Origin: Obelidium mucronatum
Taxonomy: Eukaryota; Chytridiomycota; Chytridiomycetes; Chytridiales; Chytriomycetaceae
Length of the DNA: 64,000 bases
NCBI GenBank assembly: GCA_025765595.1
Contig: JAIVFH010000079.1
Span: forward strand, 62,001-126,000
Reading direction: 5' to 3'
Made by a program: the position numbers and the translations under genes. Under the pieces are notes generated by a model. That model had not been told where the DNA came from, did no database searches, and saw nothing but the letters and a program-made list of their open reading frames with translations. Of this stretch, positions 36,801-49,291 are shown in pieces (position 1 is the first letter of the stretch; every line of letters starts with the position of its first letter).

Positions 36801-37239
36801 GTCAAATAAAACTGGAGAAGAATAATAATATATTGTTTGGTACTAACATTGGGATGGAAGTCATTGAGTACCCATACCCCAATTATCCATTATTCATGAA
36901 TCATAGTGATGAATTCAAAGCTGTGAACTGTGTGAGACATTGTATTTGCAGTTAAGTTAGTAACTTCTGGATAGGGGATCACCAGATCGGCAAGATCAAC
37001 AACTGCAACAGTGGAAAAATGAAAGCCAAATCCAAGGAAACAGTCAATGCTACAACTTAGCCTATTAATTTGCTAGTCTTATGGTGATAGGTCACAGCAA
37101 CAGGGCTGCAGAGAGTTGAGGCATCCGTTTCCACACTCAGTGATCACAGCAGCTGCCAACGAATCATGATAATCTCTAGAGAACGGGTAGGGGGTGCACT
37201 CCCCTGGTCCCCAAACTGTCGAGATGTATCATACCTGTG

Positions 37240-37270
37240 CATCGCAAAAATTTGCCCCGGAAATAGGACC
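37240..37270 (+). repeat. Left terminal inverted repeat of the Plavaka-like element
   Basis: Begins CATCGCAAAAATTTGCCCC; pairs with 45970-46000 read on the minus strand, which begins CATCGCAAAAAATTGCCCC. Confidence 0.8.
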
Positions 37271-37816
37271 TAAAATCAACACCCTGTGCGGTGAAAGAAG
37301 AATGGTACAAATAAAGGATGTATTTATGATATCCTATTTTTGGTACGAGTCAAGTATGGCGAAGGGGTGCGGAATCGATCGCCGAACCTGAAACGCGACG
37401 GATGCCCGCTGTCGGATATACATCCGGTGGCAAAAAAGGACGTCCTTCGGAGGTCCTGTCAGTAGGGCGCCCTTTTATGATGCAAATTGGGCAGTATCAA
37501 CGGGCACCCGAAGGTTTAGAAGAAATGGTGTTCTGTTTATTTCCAAAACCAACAACGGAATGGCCGGACATCCATTCGGCACCCAAATTTGATATCTTTT
37601 TGATTCTTGAAATTGAAGTCAATTATTTTAAAAAAAGGGAATCTCAAAACAAATGAATTTCTAGGTACAAATTCGAATCGACTAACATTTTGAAAAATTA
37701 AAATGCTAATGCGGCGATAGATTCTTTATTTCTATTCATTGATTTTAAACTAAAAACCCGTTCAAAACAAAACCTTCATTGAATCCCCCCAATCATCCCC
37801 ATAAGAAACCATTCCA

Positions 37817-38920
37817 TTATTCTTCCACTGCAAAGTTACGCGGATCTGAACGAACTCTGCCGCTGAAACTTTGAGTAGTTGCCTGTGTAGGGCGTTGAAG
37901 GTTTAATGATGTGAAGGCTTGCTTCAGTGATTTGACAACGTTGTGGTCCTCCATCGTTTCACAATTGAAGAAGCGAACCAAACATGCATACACAAAAGCA
38001 ATTTCGTCAGAAGTCAAGGCAACTGCGTTCTGGTGTTTGCAATTATCAACGAGACTGAAAAATGCTTCACTTGATTCAGTGATGTTGTCCAGCAATTCGA
38101 ACTTTGCTGTGATAACCGACTGCCGCTCACAAAATACAGTGACGTGGTGTTGGGTTTTTCCAACTTGTTTTACCAAGTGGGCTTTGTGAATTCCGTATTT
38201 TTTGCATGTTTTTGTGTGAACTGCTTGGACAAGCTGTGTGCGGGCTGAACGACTTGCTTCAAGAACCTGAATCCAAACAAAAATAAATAAACGACAAAGA
38301 AAATGTATAAAAATAAATCAATCAATGCTACCTGTTTGAGGTAATAGTATTTGTACGTTTCACGAATATTCGGAACCGTAAAGTCAATTCCAACTGGCGC
38401 TTCTCCTGCTGGAAGATTGTCAAAGTAAGCCAGTGTGACAGCTGCAATTCTTTCTGGACTCATGTGAAGATCTTCACGGACAGAAGTAACCAGCATGTGA
38501 GTCTCAAATTTTGACTGCAGACAAAATATTGAGTGAGAGTCATGAGGAAAGGAACCACCAATTAGAATTAGGCACTTACCCCCAAGGAGGCAAACGACAT
38601 TTTGTCAGGTGGAGGTGGGAGAGTTTTTTCGACGGCTGCCCTAAGGTCGATGACATCACTGGACAGTTGACGCATCCAATCAAGTTGTTGCAGTTGAAGC
38701 TTGAACATGAGACCAAAGTTTGCTTGTGATAACTCCAGAAAAGTTGCCATAGGCATGTCATCTTGTCCATTAACTTCGTCAAATTTTCTTTTAACAGCTA
38801 AGTAATTGGTGTGAACAACGTCAGAAGTGCCAAAAATAAAAAAAAACCTGTCGCCCTAGCTTCAAAGGCATTAATAACCGCAACTTGATCAGAATCTCTA
38901 GTCATATCTGCGTCTGCCAT
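37817..38920 (-). CDS. Plavaka-like element accessory protein A, unknown function
   Basis: Exact exons (minus): 38920-38848, 38797-38580, 38514-38332, 38266-37817; 307 aa. Its ATG lies 75 bp from the transposase ATG on the other strand, so the two share a promoter. The protein is helical, with a segment FLELSQANFGLMFKLQLQ and ILMWMRQ-like hydrophobic heptads suggesting a coiled coil at about 45-85, and a basic patch RSARTQLV..KTCKKYG. No known domain recognised. A DNA-binding or transposition helper role is inferred only from its position within the TIRs and its intact frame. Confidence 0.75.
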
Positions 38921-38995
38921 TTTTAGATGATTTTGCAAAGATTTTTTTTTCTTTCGAAAAAAAACAGAAACTGTGAAAATCCCCGACGTCAGCCC

Positions 38996-41900
38996 ATGCA
39001 CAACTCAGAAAGTATTTGCAGTATCTGTGGAAAACAATCAGCAAATGCCAAGAGTTTTCTTCAACATTTAAGTTCCAAACGCCACAAAGATGCGGCGGCG
39101 GCTGGACTATCAAACTCAAACAACAGAATTGTCACTCCATTGAAGAGACTCCACTCTGAAAACATCTCTCAATTTGAGACCACTCAACATAGACAGCAAC
39201 AGAATATTGGAAACTCTCTTGTGGGGGTGTCATTGGATTCGATGCCACTCAGACTAGCAGATAGTCGCGCGTCGATCATGGAGGAACAAATGACAGATCA
39301 TGAAACAGATAACTTTATTGCAGAAAGTGATCCAGACGCTTTTAATACGATAGTAAATGAATCGATTCCAACATTGCTGGCCAACGAGGACAGTCTCCTG
39401 TCAGAGAGTGTTGGACTTAGGACTGGTCAAATCCCTCTCATACAACACAGCACACTCCATGGCTCAAATTTCAGCTTGCTTAATCAAACTATAGAGCCAA
39501 GTGTATTTGACGCCACTGCAAACCTGAAGTATCCTCCGTACCACCCATTTGACAATCAGCCAAGTCAGGACTTTATGCTGCACCTGGTTTCTAAGTTTCC
39601 CAGTGTTTCGAATCCTGTCTGGAATGCTGTTCTTTCCTTCATCCAAAAAAATGCAATGGAATTGAAGCTTCCAACTTCTGTCGAAAGTGGAATGAACCTT
39701 TTAAACTCTGATGATAGATATATTGGGGCTGGAAAATACCAAAAGCAATCTGTTGGAAACAGCCCAGATGGTGGGAAGGAAATATTCTTTCATTACAGGA
39801 ATATTCTTGATTGTGGAATGGAGCTGTTGCAGAAGTACTATCCTGATATGGCATTTACATCAGATTCAGCAATTGTCGGAAATGAAAAAATGTATGGAGA
39901 ATACAACACAGGAAATTGGTGGGAAGCTCAGGTGCGTAGCTTGCCACCAGGAGCAAAGCTACTTGCATTTGAGGTTTATTCCGACGCGACAGAGCTTGAT
40001 GGTGGCCACAAAACATCTGGCCACCCAATCTATATGTCCTTGTGCAACATTCCGCGCCAACAGAGAAATAAGCCGGAGTCGAAAGTTGCAGTTGGGTTTT
40101 TGCCCAAATGGTACTCTACATCAAGTTCCGCTGAAAAGGATACTGAATCGTTCAAAAAAAAGAAACGGGACATATTTCACAAATGCTATGAAATTTTGCT
40201 TGCTCCAATCAAGAAGTATCAGGAGAAAGGATTCAGAATGTATCTCGACGTGGAGCTACTGCATTTTGTTCCTCGTCTTTGTTGTTGTCCTGCAGATCAA
40301 CAAGAGCACACAGCTTCTGCACTACTGTATGGGCCAGCTGGGAATATGCCTTGCATTGAATGCCTCATTATCTGGGGATACCTGCATTTTGCAGAGTTTC
40401 CGCCACTACTTGGTCCTCACGATTTGGGATACGGGATTGAAGATGAAAACCATGAAGATAATTATAATCTTATGCTGGACTATGACTTCAAGCTGCGTCC
40501 AAGAAGAGAAGATGACATGAATCGCATTTTGAACTCCAGAAATGCCGAAAAAATCAAGAAGTATTCTTTATACTCTGGTACCAAAAATGCATTTTCAGGA
40601 TTCCTGTGAGTACAATGTATTCCCTCCCCTGTTTGTGTATTTAATCTTAATTAGAGGGTCCCCTCTCTATCAGCTGTTTCCGTCAGACTACATGCTGCAT
40701 GATCTTGCTGGTCTAAACAAAACAATATTTGAATACACAATAGAAATGATCGAGCTTAAAGGCAGATACCCTCGAAAGGCAGCATTAATCAAGCGAAAGT
40801 TGGCGGAAAGGTTTCGATCCATGCCTGTGTGCTATAATTTCCGTTTACCCACAAATTCCATCACCGATTCTACGAACTTGACATCCAAGGAGAGAGACCG
40901 AATATCCAAAGTATTGCTATTTCCTTTCGTGGGCCTACTTACAGGTAAAAGCCAACTTCAGGTTACTGTTTCCAACTATTTGTACTTAGATCAAGATTTC
41001 ATTGGGTTATCCGAAGTAATTCTGCCTTTCCTGAAATTTCAAAAGGTATTGAATTTGGATTTAATCTCAGAATCCGATTTGGACCAAATCCAGGCTCTCA
41101 CAAAGCAGTTTTGTGTGAACTTTGACAAATTCTATGCTCCATTAAGAAACCAGCACCAAATACCCAAACTGCATGGCATTGTACACCATCTCTGTGATGC
41201 AATTAGAAACAGAGGGCATCCAAAGAATTGGGGATGCTCGATGTATGAACACAACCACCGATTCATCAAGGAGGATTATAAACGGAGAGCAAACAAAAAA
41301 GCTGTTGTGGAGGGACTTACCCAATCAGTAAGAATATGCTTTGTGATTCTACATCTAAAATTTGCCTAGACAACGAGGCGTACAGTATTGGCCCGGCTAG
41401 ACGACTCTGTGGATGACAAAGAATCTGAAGATTTACAGGCTATTCCAGAAACCCGGTTCTGTGGATATTTGCACCTTGTGCAAATTGAAGAAGTAAGACA
41501 CAATGGAATATTTTCCTTCACAAGTGAAAGTCAAGAAGATCTGGAGAGTGAGAATGATGGCCACGACAATGGTCACAGCAGTGTTTTTGATCGCTTCCTG
41601 AAGAATATCATGGAAGACTTACCCAAAATCCTAGATCTCTTTGGAGCCATTGCTTCAAACATATCTATGATGCCAGACAAGGACTTTAAGTGGCTAAAAG
41701 TCCATAGCTCTGCAGTGAAAGCTTTTGAAAGCCGAAGAATCATGGCAAATCCAAATTACCATGGAACTTCCAGATTCACGGATGTGAAATTAGAATCTGG
41801 AGAATATGCCCGCGTGCAAGGACTTATTTCGCTCTCCCTGCTGAAGAAAAGGGAAGGCGGAGTGTACCTACCTCGCGCCTGGGTCCAGTATTTCGTCTTT

Positions 41901-42074
41901 GTTGACAATCAGTCTCCCACTAAATATGACTGCAACTATGTCCAATTATCAAATAGAAAAGACTTAATCCACCTTGAAAAAATTGAAGAAGAAGTAATGA
42001 TGATTCCAGATTTTGATTGGAATGAGAAAAACAGTAGCACCTTGCGTTTCTTTGAAAATACATTTTATTTCTGA
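38996..42074 (+). CDS. Plavaka-like transposase with N-terminal C2H2 finger
   Basis: Exact exons: 38996-40605, 40655-41327, 41370-42074; 995 aa, no stops. A C2H2 finger is at residues about 7-31 (CSICGKQS...HLSSKRH). The core contains VYSDATELDGGH followed by GHPIYMSLCNIPRQQR and later SDYMLHDLAGLNK and KLHGIVHHL, the pattern of fungal Plavaka transposases (CACTA/EnSpm-related DDE enzymes), where the Asp in YSDAT and that in the DLAG block are candidate catalytic residues. ATG 38927 in the same frame is possible, but it lies 7 bp from the opposite gene. The intact frame suggests recent activity. Confidence 0.85.
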
Positions 42075-42117
42075 ATACCTATCACCAACCTATCACCAAT
42101 AAATATTATCATTATAT

Positions 42118-43733
42118 TTACTCATTTCGAGAAAGCAAGTTGCTGTAGACAGATTGGTAGGAGCCAATCACTTCTACCCGCCGATCCTTAAACTTGTCAG
42201 TAAAAGAATCCTTGATAGTCCCTTCATGATTTACTTTCCAAGCCATCATTGGAAGAATAGTCCATGGTTTAATCTGCAATTATTGTGAGTAGAATGATAA
42301 GACGACTCAGCAAAACTTACAGGAATATCAATGTCATAATCTGTGAAACGCAAGGAACACACACCCTTGGGAAAATTTCCTTGATACAATAGACACGATG
42401 GGATTTTTTGGCAGTCTTTTTTGTCACAGTGATCTGGCATGATGACGTTCAGTGCAAGGTACCTAAAGTAATGTCAACTATGAACAGGAGAAAATCAAAT
42501 CAAAAGAAATGACTCACCTCAATAAGTACCCTCCATTCAAGTCAAGATATTCCAAAGACTGCGGTTCATGCTTTTGGACCAACTTTCTCACATTGGCTTT
42601 ACGAGTCATACTCCCGGAGAAAAACAGAGCATTGATTCGGTCCACCAACATTGGCACACACTTGGTTGCGTTTAAATACTTATTTGTTCCATAAAGAGTC
42701 TTCACAGAGCTCACACGGTCGGCCCGAATCTTTAATTCGGCATTTTCCTGATTGTCGTGGGCCATCATAAAACCGATAGATAAATCAATCTTTCCAGATC
42801 TGGTGACTCGTTTTGGGTACTTATTGGAATGGGAAGAGTTCTCCTTAGGTTGCGGCAGATTTGTATTGCATTCCAGAAGTTTATCCTGTTCGCGTGCATA
42901 GTCCACTCGAAGATGTTGGGGAAACGCGTGTTTGTTCTGGAGAACAACTGCCGTCAATTCCTCATTCAAATACATCAGAATGATAGAGTCGTTGGGACTT
43001 TTGACATCTTTTAAATCAATTGCTGATTCCCCAATGTCAACGACAGTGTACTTTTCTTTTTGCAGGTCATACACAAGAGATTCCATATACTGATCAATAA
43101 TTCGGCGCTTAAAAGAGTTTAGATTGAGTTTCAGTAGTCAAAATGTAGAAACAAAATACATACATGCTTTTTGGATTCGCTCTTGCCACTTCCGCGGTCC
43201 GATCGAACAGTTTTAGCCCACTTTCTTTCTTCAATGTAGCGCTCGACCACACTAAATGCCTTCGCCACGCGCTCTTTTCGTTCCAGTAAACCGCGTCGAG
43301 GAGAGCGCCTGGATTCAATTCTTGCGTCAATTTCAGAATAAGAGTCGACCACGCCGCCGCCAGCAGCGCGCCGCTTGTCATGGTCGCCTGCATCGGCGCC
43401 CGCGTGCGCGTCAATTTCAGAATAAGAGTCGACGATGGCGTCAATTTCAGAATAAGCGTCGACATTGGCAGAGGTCATGTTTCCTGCACTATTCGCCTCA
43501 TCTGCTAGCTCTCTTGATTCAATTTCAGAATACATTGTGTTGGTTGGCATATTCTCCGCCTGACTGTAGAATTCGGCCGCCATGTTTGACCCAGCTTGAG
43601 CAAGTTCTGGTATTTCAGCCGCATAATCAACGATTGCGTTCTGAACTTGAAGCCTCTGGTTTACTCTGTTCAGGGCTCGGACACGCGCGATTCGGGCGCG
43701 TCGGCGCTGCTCACAGAGTGGGATATCGGCCAT
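42118..43733 (-). CDS. Plavaka-like element accessory protein B with SEID repeats
   Basis: Exact exons (minus): 43733-43164, 43107-42518, 42462-42321, 42273-42118; 485 aa. The N-terminal exon is Arg-rich at its start (CEQRRRARIARVRAL) and then carries four or five YSEIDA/YSEIES units. The C-terminal half is a compact alpha/beta region (KYTVVDIGESAID, SIILMYLNEELTAVVLQN, CSLRFTDYDIDIP). No family recognised. The gene converges on the transposase gene (44 bp between stops). Part of the transposon by position; possibly a second transposition protein. Confidence 0.75.
43318..43530 (-). repeat. Dispersed repeat coding YSEID units
   Basis: The string TCAATTTCAGAATA (plus strand) recurs at about 43327, 43412, 43440 and 43518, several copies extended by AGAGTCGAC. 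It encodes YSEIDA or DSYSEIDA in accessory protein B. Confidence 0.85.
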
Positions 43734-45969
43734 CGCGTTCTTCAATTGACACTGCTTTGCACTTTTTAAATAAATAAAACACAAAAAAAATAATCCAATC
43801 AATTTATAGCAGCAAATAAAAGAAAAGTTGTAGACGTGTAGTGTCGGAGAAATCGTCGGAGAAATCGCAAACAAAAACTGCCATAAAAAATAATAAGTTA
43901 ATAAGGACCAGCCGCAATACAATAAAATACCAAATACTGATGTGCCCAGGCCACTACAATCAAGACCAGCAACGGCCGGGACACAGGTCCAGGTATTTGT
44001 GAATCGTGTCGCGAAAACTGCAGTGCAGCATTGCTTGCAATCGCGTCCTAAAACAAACAAAAACAAAATTAAAAGAAGCAGTCAAAAATGTGTCATCAAT
44101 TGTTGCCTCGTAAAGTTGCGGTCGAAACAGGCTTCAAGTTATTTAGACAGTGGACGGCGGCGCGGCTGGCGGAGCTCCTGGCGCAGATTGGCGCAAACGT
44201 CGACGACCTGGGGGCGGCCGTCGCCGCGGCGGCCGCAAGTCCGGCGTGGAATGCGCTGTCAAAATGCAGTTGTAATTAGAGCGACAGTAATGGCAAACAC
44301 ATAAAGAATACTTCCCCATCGTAAGCTGATTGATCATTTTCGAAATTTCGGAAGTTGCATGCTTTCAAGGTGACCGGCAGGGCCGGCCCAGGCAGAGTGA
44401 TTGAGACAGCCTTAAACCAACAACGACAACGACGCGACATCATCAACACACATGCTGTTATCTACACTCCACACTACTGAGAAGCGCTGAGATCTCGTAA
44501 GCGCGGGAGATGTGGAGAGAGACAGTCAGCATGTGTTGTCTCAGAGTAGTCGTGCTCATTGACCGTCATTGTTTTCAGGAATGTCTATTTTGCAATTCCC
44601 GCCCAAAAATGGACTTAAATACCTAAAATCAAAAAAAAAATTGTTTATTTAACTCTAAAGATAATTATTTTGAATCATTGTTTTTTGCATGGCCAACTAA
44701 CTCCATTGAAGTTGACCATCCTCCATCCCCACACATCACCCATCCTGCCACAGCCATCCCGGCACGCTTTCAGGTTACTAAGTCCTTTGCATACAGTTGA
44801 ATTCCCAATTTTGTTGGAGTAGCTCATTGGTTTACTTTAGATTGTGTCCGTCGTTTCAGTGCCAGGATTATCGATTGAAGTGTTTGGTGCTGTTGCTACC
44901 GCCATCATCATCGGTAAGTTTCTGTTAGAGTGTGTTCATTTTGTTGCATTCAATTGTTAATGACACCATTGCATTTTTAGACTCTTGATTGAATTGTTTG
45001 CTGCTGTCGATATGATCGGTAAGATTCCATTAGAGTGCCATGTGTCGCATTCAACTGTTAATGACTTACTTGTGTTTTTAGTTGACTTGTTGCTGCTTTG
45101 ATGCAATCCTGAAAATGATTGTTTGTGGCACATCTGGCGGTGTTGCCTTGCCTGTACTTTTGGTTAGTTTCCACCAGAGTTTATTGCATTTATTGATGCT
45201 GCATTTTTTAGGTTATCGATAGTACAATCTCACTTGCTGATGTTTTCTCCATCTTCAAAATGATTATCAGTGACTTTCCATTAGAATTTGTCCCTTCCGA
45301 CAATTCAAGATCAAGTTTACGTCATTCGACGGAAGCTGCTACCGTTTTGCATTAAGAAATCAATGCCAGTTTCTACCAATAATTTGATAATGGGGATAAA
45401 TAAAATACCAATTGCTATGATTTAGTCGCATTGTTTGCAACCATTATTTTGTACAAAAATGGAATCCTAACAGTTTGTTTTTATGACGCCAATGGCTTGC
45501 ATCAAATGGCCCTCCCAACCTGTCGACCAATTGCTTTCAGTGACTGGTACTCCAAACATTATGATAAATGTATTTCTTCTGTCTTCACTATTGTATCTTT
45601 TAAATGTATCCTTTCAAAACATTACTTTGAACTCCTCAAACACGGTCCGTAGATATTCCAATCGGGAACCCACATCTTTGCCCGCATATGGAAACATTCT
45701 TGGTTCAAAAAAGGCCAGCAATTTGGCACCCAAACAGGGCATCCTTTTGTTTCCCTTTTTTAATCTCAAAAAATTGCCGGAAAGAAACGTCATATGGTAT
45801 TCAGAAAAAGGTATCAATTTTATATTAATTTATGGAACCATTCTCACTTCAATAAAACTTGCCATTTTGCATCCTAAAACTGATGCCAGAAATACATCAA
45901 GTCATTTTAGTTAACCGTTTAGGTCAGAGCGGGTATCGAACTGGCATCCGTCACTTGGTACCTTTTATT
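43734..45969. other. Non-coding right arm of the Plavaka-like element
   Basis: No gene can be supported. It contains a short GC-rich open frame on the plus strand (44088-44279, Ala-rich end), a CAGGGCCGGCCCAGGC palindromic patch near 44381, tandem intron-like units at 44915-45210, and AT-rich spacer to the right TIR. Confidence 0.55.
44915..45210 (+). repeat. Tandem diverged units that resemble introns
   Basis: Three or four units each begin ATCGGTAAG or GGTTAGTTTCC, contain a CATTCAA(T/C)TGTTAATGAC block or its remnant, and end in TTTTTAG. Spacing is about 80-130 bp. The would-be exons between them contain stops in all consistent frames. Confidence 0.65.
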
Positions 45970-46000
45970 GGTCTTTTTTCCGGGGCAATTTTTTGCGATG
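45970..46000 (-). repeat. Right terminal inverted repeat of the Plavaka-like element
   Basis: Reverse complement begins CATCGCAAAAAATTGCCCC and matches 37240-37270 with three mismatches. Confidence 0.8.
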
Positions 46001-46698
46001 TGATGGTCTGTGATTCACTTGTGCAGTTATCTGTTGAAGCGGAACTGATACGGAACTGAAAAACCTAAAAATAAAAAACATTGGAATTTTTGATAACGTT
46101 CATTATCACATTGTGTTATCTGTTTTTAGTTATGACGCCAACTCCAACTCGGGGTCAGAACCGCAAGCTTTTTACTGGCCATGCTTCCTTCAAGGGGGAG
46201 AACTCAACAGTCTCCATCCAGCGAGTCAACACCTCAATCCAGTGCAAGAACGGTACTATGTTTCACCTTACCCAAGATCAACAACAAAAACCAGCATGGA
46301 GAACATGGATTGAAAGCTGCAGACTTTAAGGATATAACTCCGAAGCTTTCCAACAGCAGCGCTATTTGGACTTCTGGTTTCTTTCGACGAATCGAAATCA
46401 AGGAAGATATACCAGGTTTTCAGCGCAAATCAGTTTATGATGTGTGCTGTGTATTTGCAAATGGACACTCAGAAGTGCCATGTTCATGGGCTCAAAAAAC
46501 TGATGCCAATAAGTCGATAACAAACCTGAAGTACCACATGGAGAGTCAACACTCAAGCGTCCTTGAGAAGAAGCCAGATGTGACACGGGCAATTTACGGT
46601 AACCCAAAGTCCCAGACTACAATTAATTCTAGTAATGGCGGCTTGGAAACTGGATCTTTGGTATGCAGCTGTTTGCTGGGATAAAAATGTTATACTAA

Positions 46699-47724
46699 GA
46701 GGCTGTTTCAAGTATTTTTTCTGCCATGTCTTTTTTTCGAAGAAAAGATTTGATTGGTTGGGAGAAAAAAAGAGATAAATCATTTTCGTCATTTTTCAAA
46801 AGAGGTTCGGCACCTCTTTTGTCACCTCTTTTTCTGAAAAAGACCAACAAAAACGACCATCCATGCCTCCACTGACAGCAATCATTCTGGCATCCACAAG
46901 AATTGTTGTCACAGTGATTGCCACAAATGCAAGAGTCATTGTTGTGATTGCTTCAACACATGATGGGCAATCTTTCAGAAGCGGCTGTCAGCAAGCGATT
47001 TCAACAAGAACAAGTCAATAGCATATTACCAGGATCAATTCAAGGCAGAAACAAGGCTGTGCAAGTGGAAGTTTTGTGCGAATTGCAGAAATTGCCAAGT
47101 TGGCAGATTGAGATCAAGCCCGCCAACCTCTGGATTGGAAAAGCTATGTCAATATCAATCAATGATTGTGTTTCCTTGAACTTGAATTATTGGGCTCATC
47201 CTAGGACACTGGATGAATCTGCAACTCACAGGATTGGAACGATGAGTCTACACCTTCAAGGAAGCCTGTGGTGAGTGATCCAAGTACTCAATTCAATGTT
47301 TCAAAACTCTTTATTCAATTACCAACCACTGCCGCTGAGTGGGATGCCTCTCGGGAAGGTTTGAACTGATTGCAAAATCCCCAAATCTAATACTTGAAAT
47401 TGATGGCTGTACTTCCAATCGAGTTTTGATTCTGAAGGAAAGAACTGCCATCATTTTCGTTCCCTTCTTCAATGCCTGCGATACGTTGCCTTGATTCCTA
47501 GGGGGGTTACCGTCTGACAGGCCCTGGACCAGCTTCAGAAGTCAAAATGTCCTGGATGCGACCGTTTGACATTTGCGAAATAAGCGGCAATGGCTGGATG
47601 AGAACTGCAGCAGTTGCTGTGGTGGTTTTCTGTGTACATACTTGAAACACAAATTCAATAAAAGAGGTGACTCATCATTTATTTTCTTAAAAGACATTGA
47701 AATAAAAATACTTGAAACAGCCTC
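46699..47724. mobile_element. PIF/Harbinger-like non-autonomous element in a transposase intron
   Basis: Perfect terminal inverted repeats GAGGCTGTTTCAAGTATTTT at both ends and a 3-bp TAA direct duplication (46696-46698 and 47725-47727) fit the PIF/Harbinger superfamily (TWA target). It lies inside intron 1 of the hAT transposase, between the donor at 46661 and the acceptor at 47739, so splicing could have removed it. The interior has no DDE transposase; one 108-codon open frame (46948-47274) is unrecognised. Confidence 0.86.
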
Positions 47725-49291
47725 TAAGCACTTTTATAGCCAAAGCTAACAACACAAGAACTGAAACAAGCCTTGGCCAAGTATGTCATCCTTGATGAAG
47801 CTCCCTTGAATGTCTGCGAAAGCGAGGGCTTTCGTCGAATGATGGCTGATTTGAGCCCCGATGTCAAACTTCCGGCACGTTCAACTTTAACTTCCTATAT
47901 CAAGGAACTATACTCAAGTGGCCGTGACCAGCTCAAGCGTTTATTGGCAGAATCTGATTCAAAGGTGACAGCGAGAAAAAATTTTCTCCTTTTTTCTAAC
48001 CATCGCAACACAAAGCTTTCAATCACATTGGATGTTTGGACAACCGCTGACAACAAAACAGCTTTCATGGGCATAACTGTTCATTGGATCAAGGCGTTCA
48101 AGCAGTTCTCCTGTGTTTTGGACATAGTTCCTATTTTTGGAAAACACACAGGGGCCAATCTGGCCCAGAAAGTCAAGCAGGTTGCGCGAGAACAATATCT
48201 GGAAACGGGTCTTCAGCATTACTACGGATAATGCAAGCAACAATGACACCATGATGGAGGAAATTGTTCGGTGTATTGTTGAGGATATGGAAGAACCACT
48301 AGACGATGAGCTTGAACTTCCGGAACCCAAGGAAACTGAATCGGCAGGAGAAGATACTGATAGCGAGAACAATTCAGACAAAGAAGATGCAGATGACGGA
48401 GATGTTACTATGGATATGCACATCCGCTGCTGGGCACACATCATTGATTTGGCATCAAAAGGTATTAGATCTTAGTTGTTGCCTAAAAAAAAGCCATCAA
48501 AATCCAAAAACTAAAACCCTCTCAGGGTTTCTTTCTGCTCTGTCTGTCGACGGTTTTGCTGTGCAAAAACTGCATGCCTTTGTTGTTGCTGTTAAAGATT
48601 CACCACAGCACGTTGAAGCCTTGAAAAATACTTGCGAGAAAACCAAGACTCCATTTTTGATGGTTGTTCTTGATGTGTCAACATGGTGGTATTCCACTTT
48701 TGACATGATCGACCGAGCCTTACAGCTGAAGCCTGCTATTGCCCACATGATGGCCACAGATTCAGTTTACGAATCAATAGAGCTTTCCTCAAAGGATTGG
48801 TCCGCCTTGTTTTTCATTCATGAGTTTCTTGGACCTATCAAAAGCACTGTAAAGCTCTTGATGGGGAGTGGATATATCACAGCTTCTGATACTATTCCTA
48901 TGTATGATGAGCTCTTTTGCCATATTGGTGAGTTGTTGTAAATGTGGGTTGAATTTTGATTATTTTATTTAACTGAATGCCCTCAGACGTGAAGACACGC
49001 TTTGCAGCCACCACGTCATTTGGACAGAAACATACTGTTGAAGTCCAACAGGGGATTCTATCGGGCTTGAAAGGATTTGATGATAAACTTCAAAAATACT
49101 GGCAAAAAGCGAGTACTTACTTGTCGATAAGCACTATTCTTCACCCATCCTATAACCTGGGCTACTTCATTGACAGAGTACTCCAGATTATCAACAAAAA
49201 TCCTGTGAAGAGAGTGTGGTCAGATTCAAAGAAGAGACGCAAAGCCAGAAAACCTATTCGAAAGGAATTCTTGACGCGTACAAGGAATATC

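Larger units (their letters stand above)
37240..46000 (+). mobile_element. Plavaka-like (CACTA/EnSpm-related) DNA transposon with three genes
   Basis: Terminal inverted repeats of about 31 bp with three mismatches begin CATCGCAAAAA and share TTGCCCCGGAAA (37240-37270 and, inverted, 45970-46000). Subterminal similarity (GACGGATGCC) continues inward. A possible 2-bp TG duplication flanks it. It contains a C2H2-finger transposase (plus strand) between two divergently oriented spliced minus-strand genes, all with uninterrupted frames. It is inserted in the left arm of the hAT element and is therefore younger than it. Confidence 0.8.

Noticed and set aside
46948..47274. Gene inside the Harbinger-like element
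   Set aside because: 108 codons without a recognisable domain or splice partners; not enough to call.
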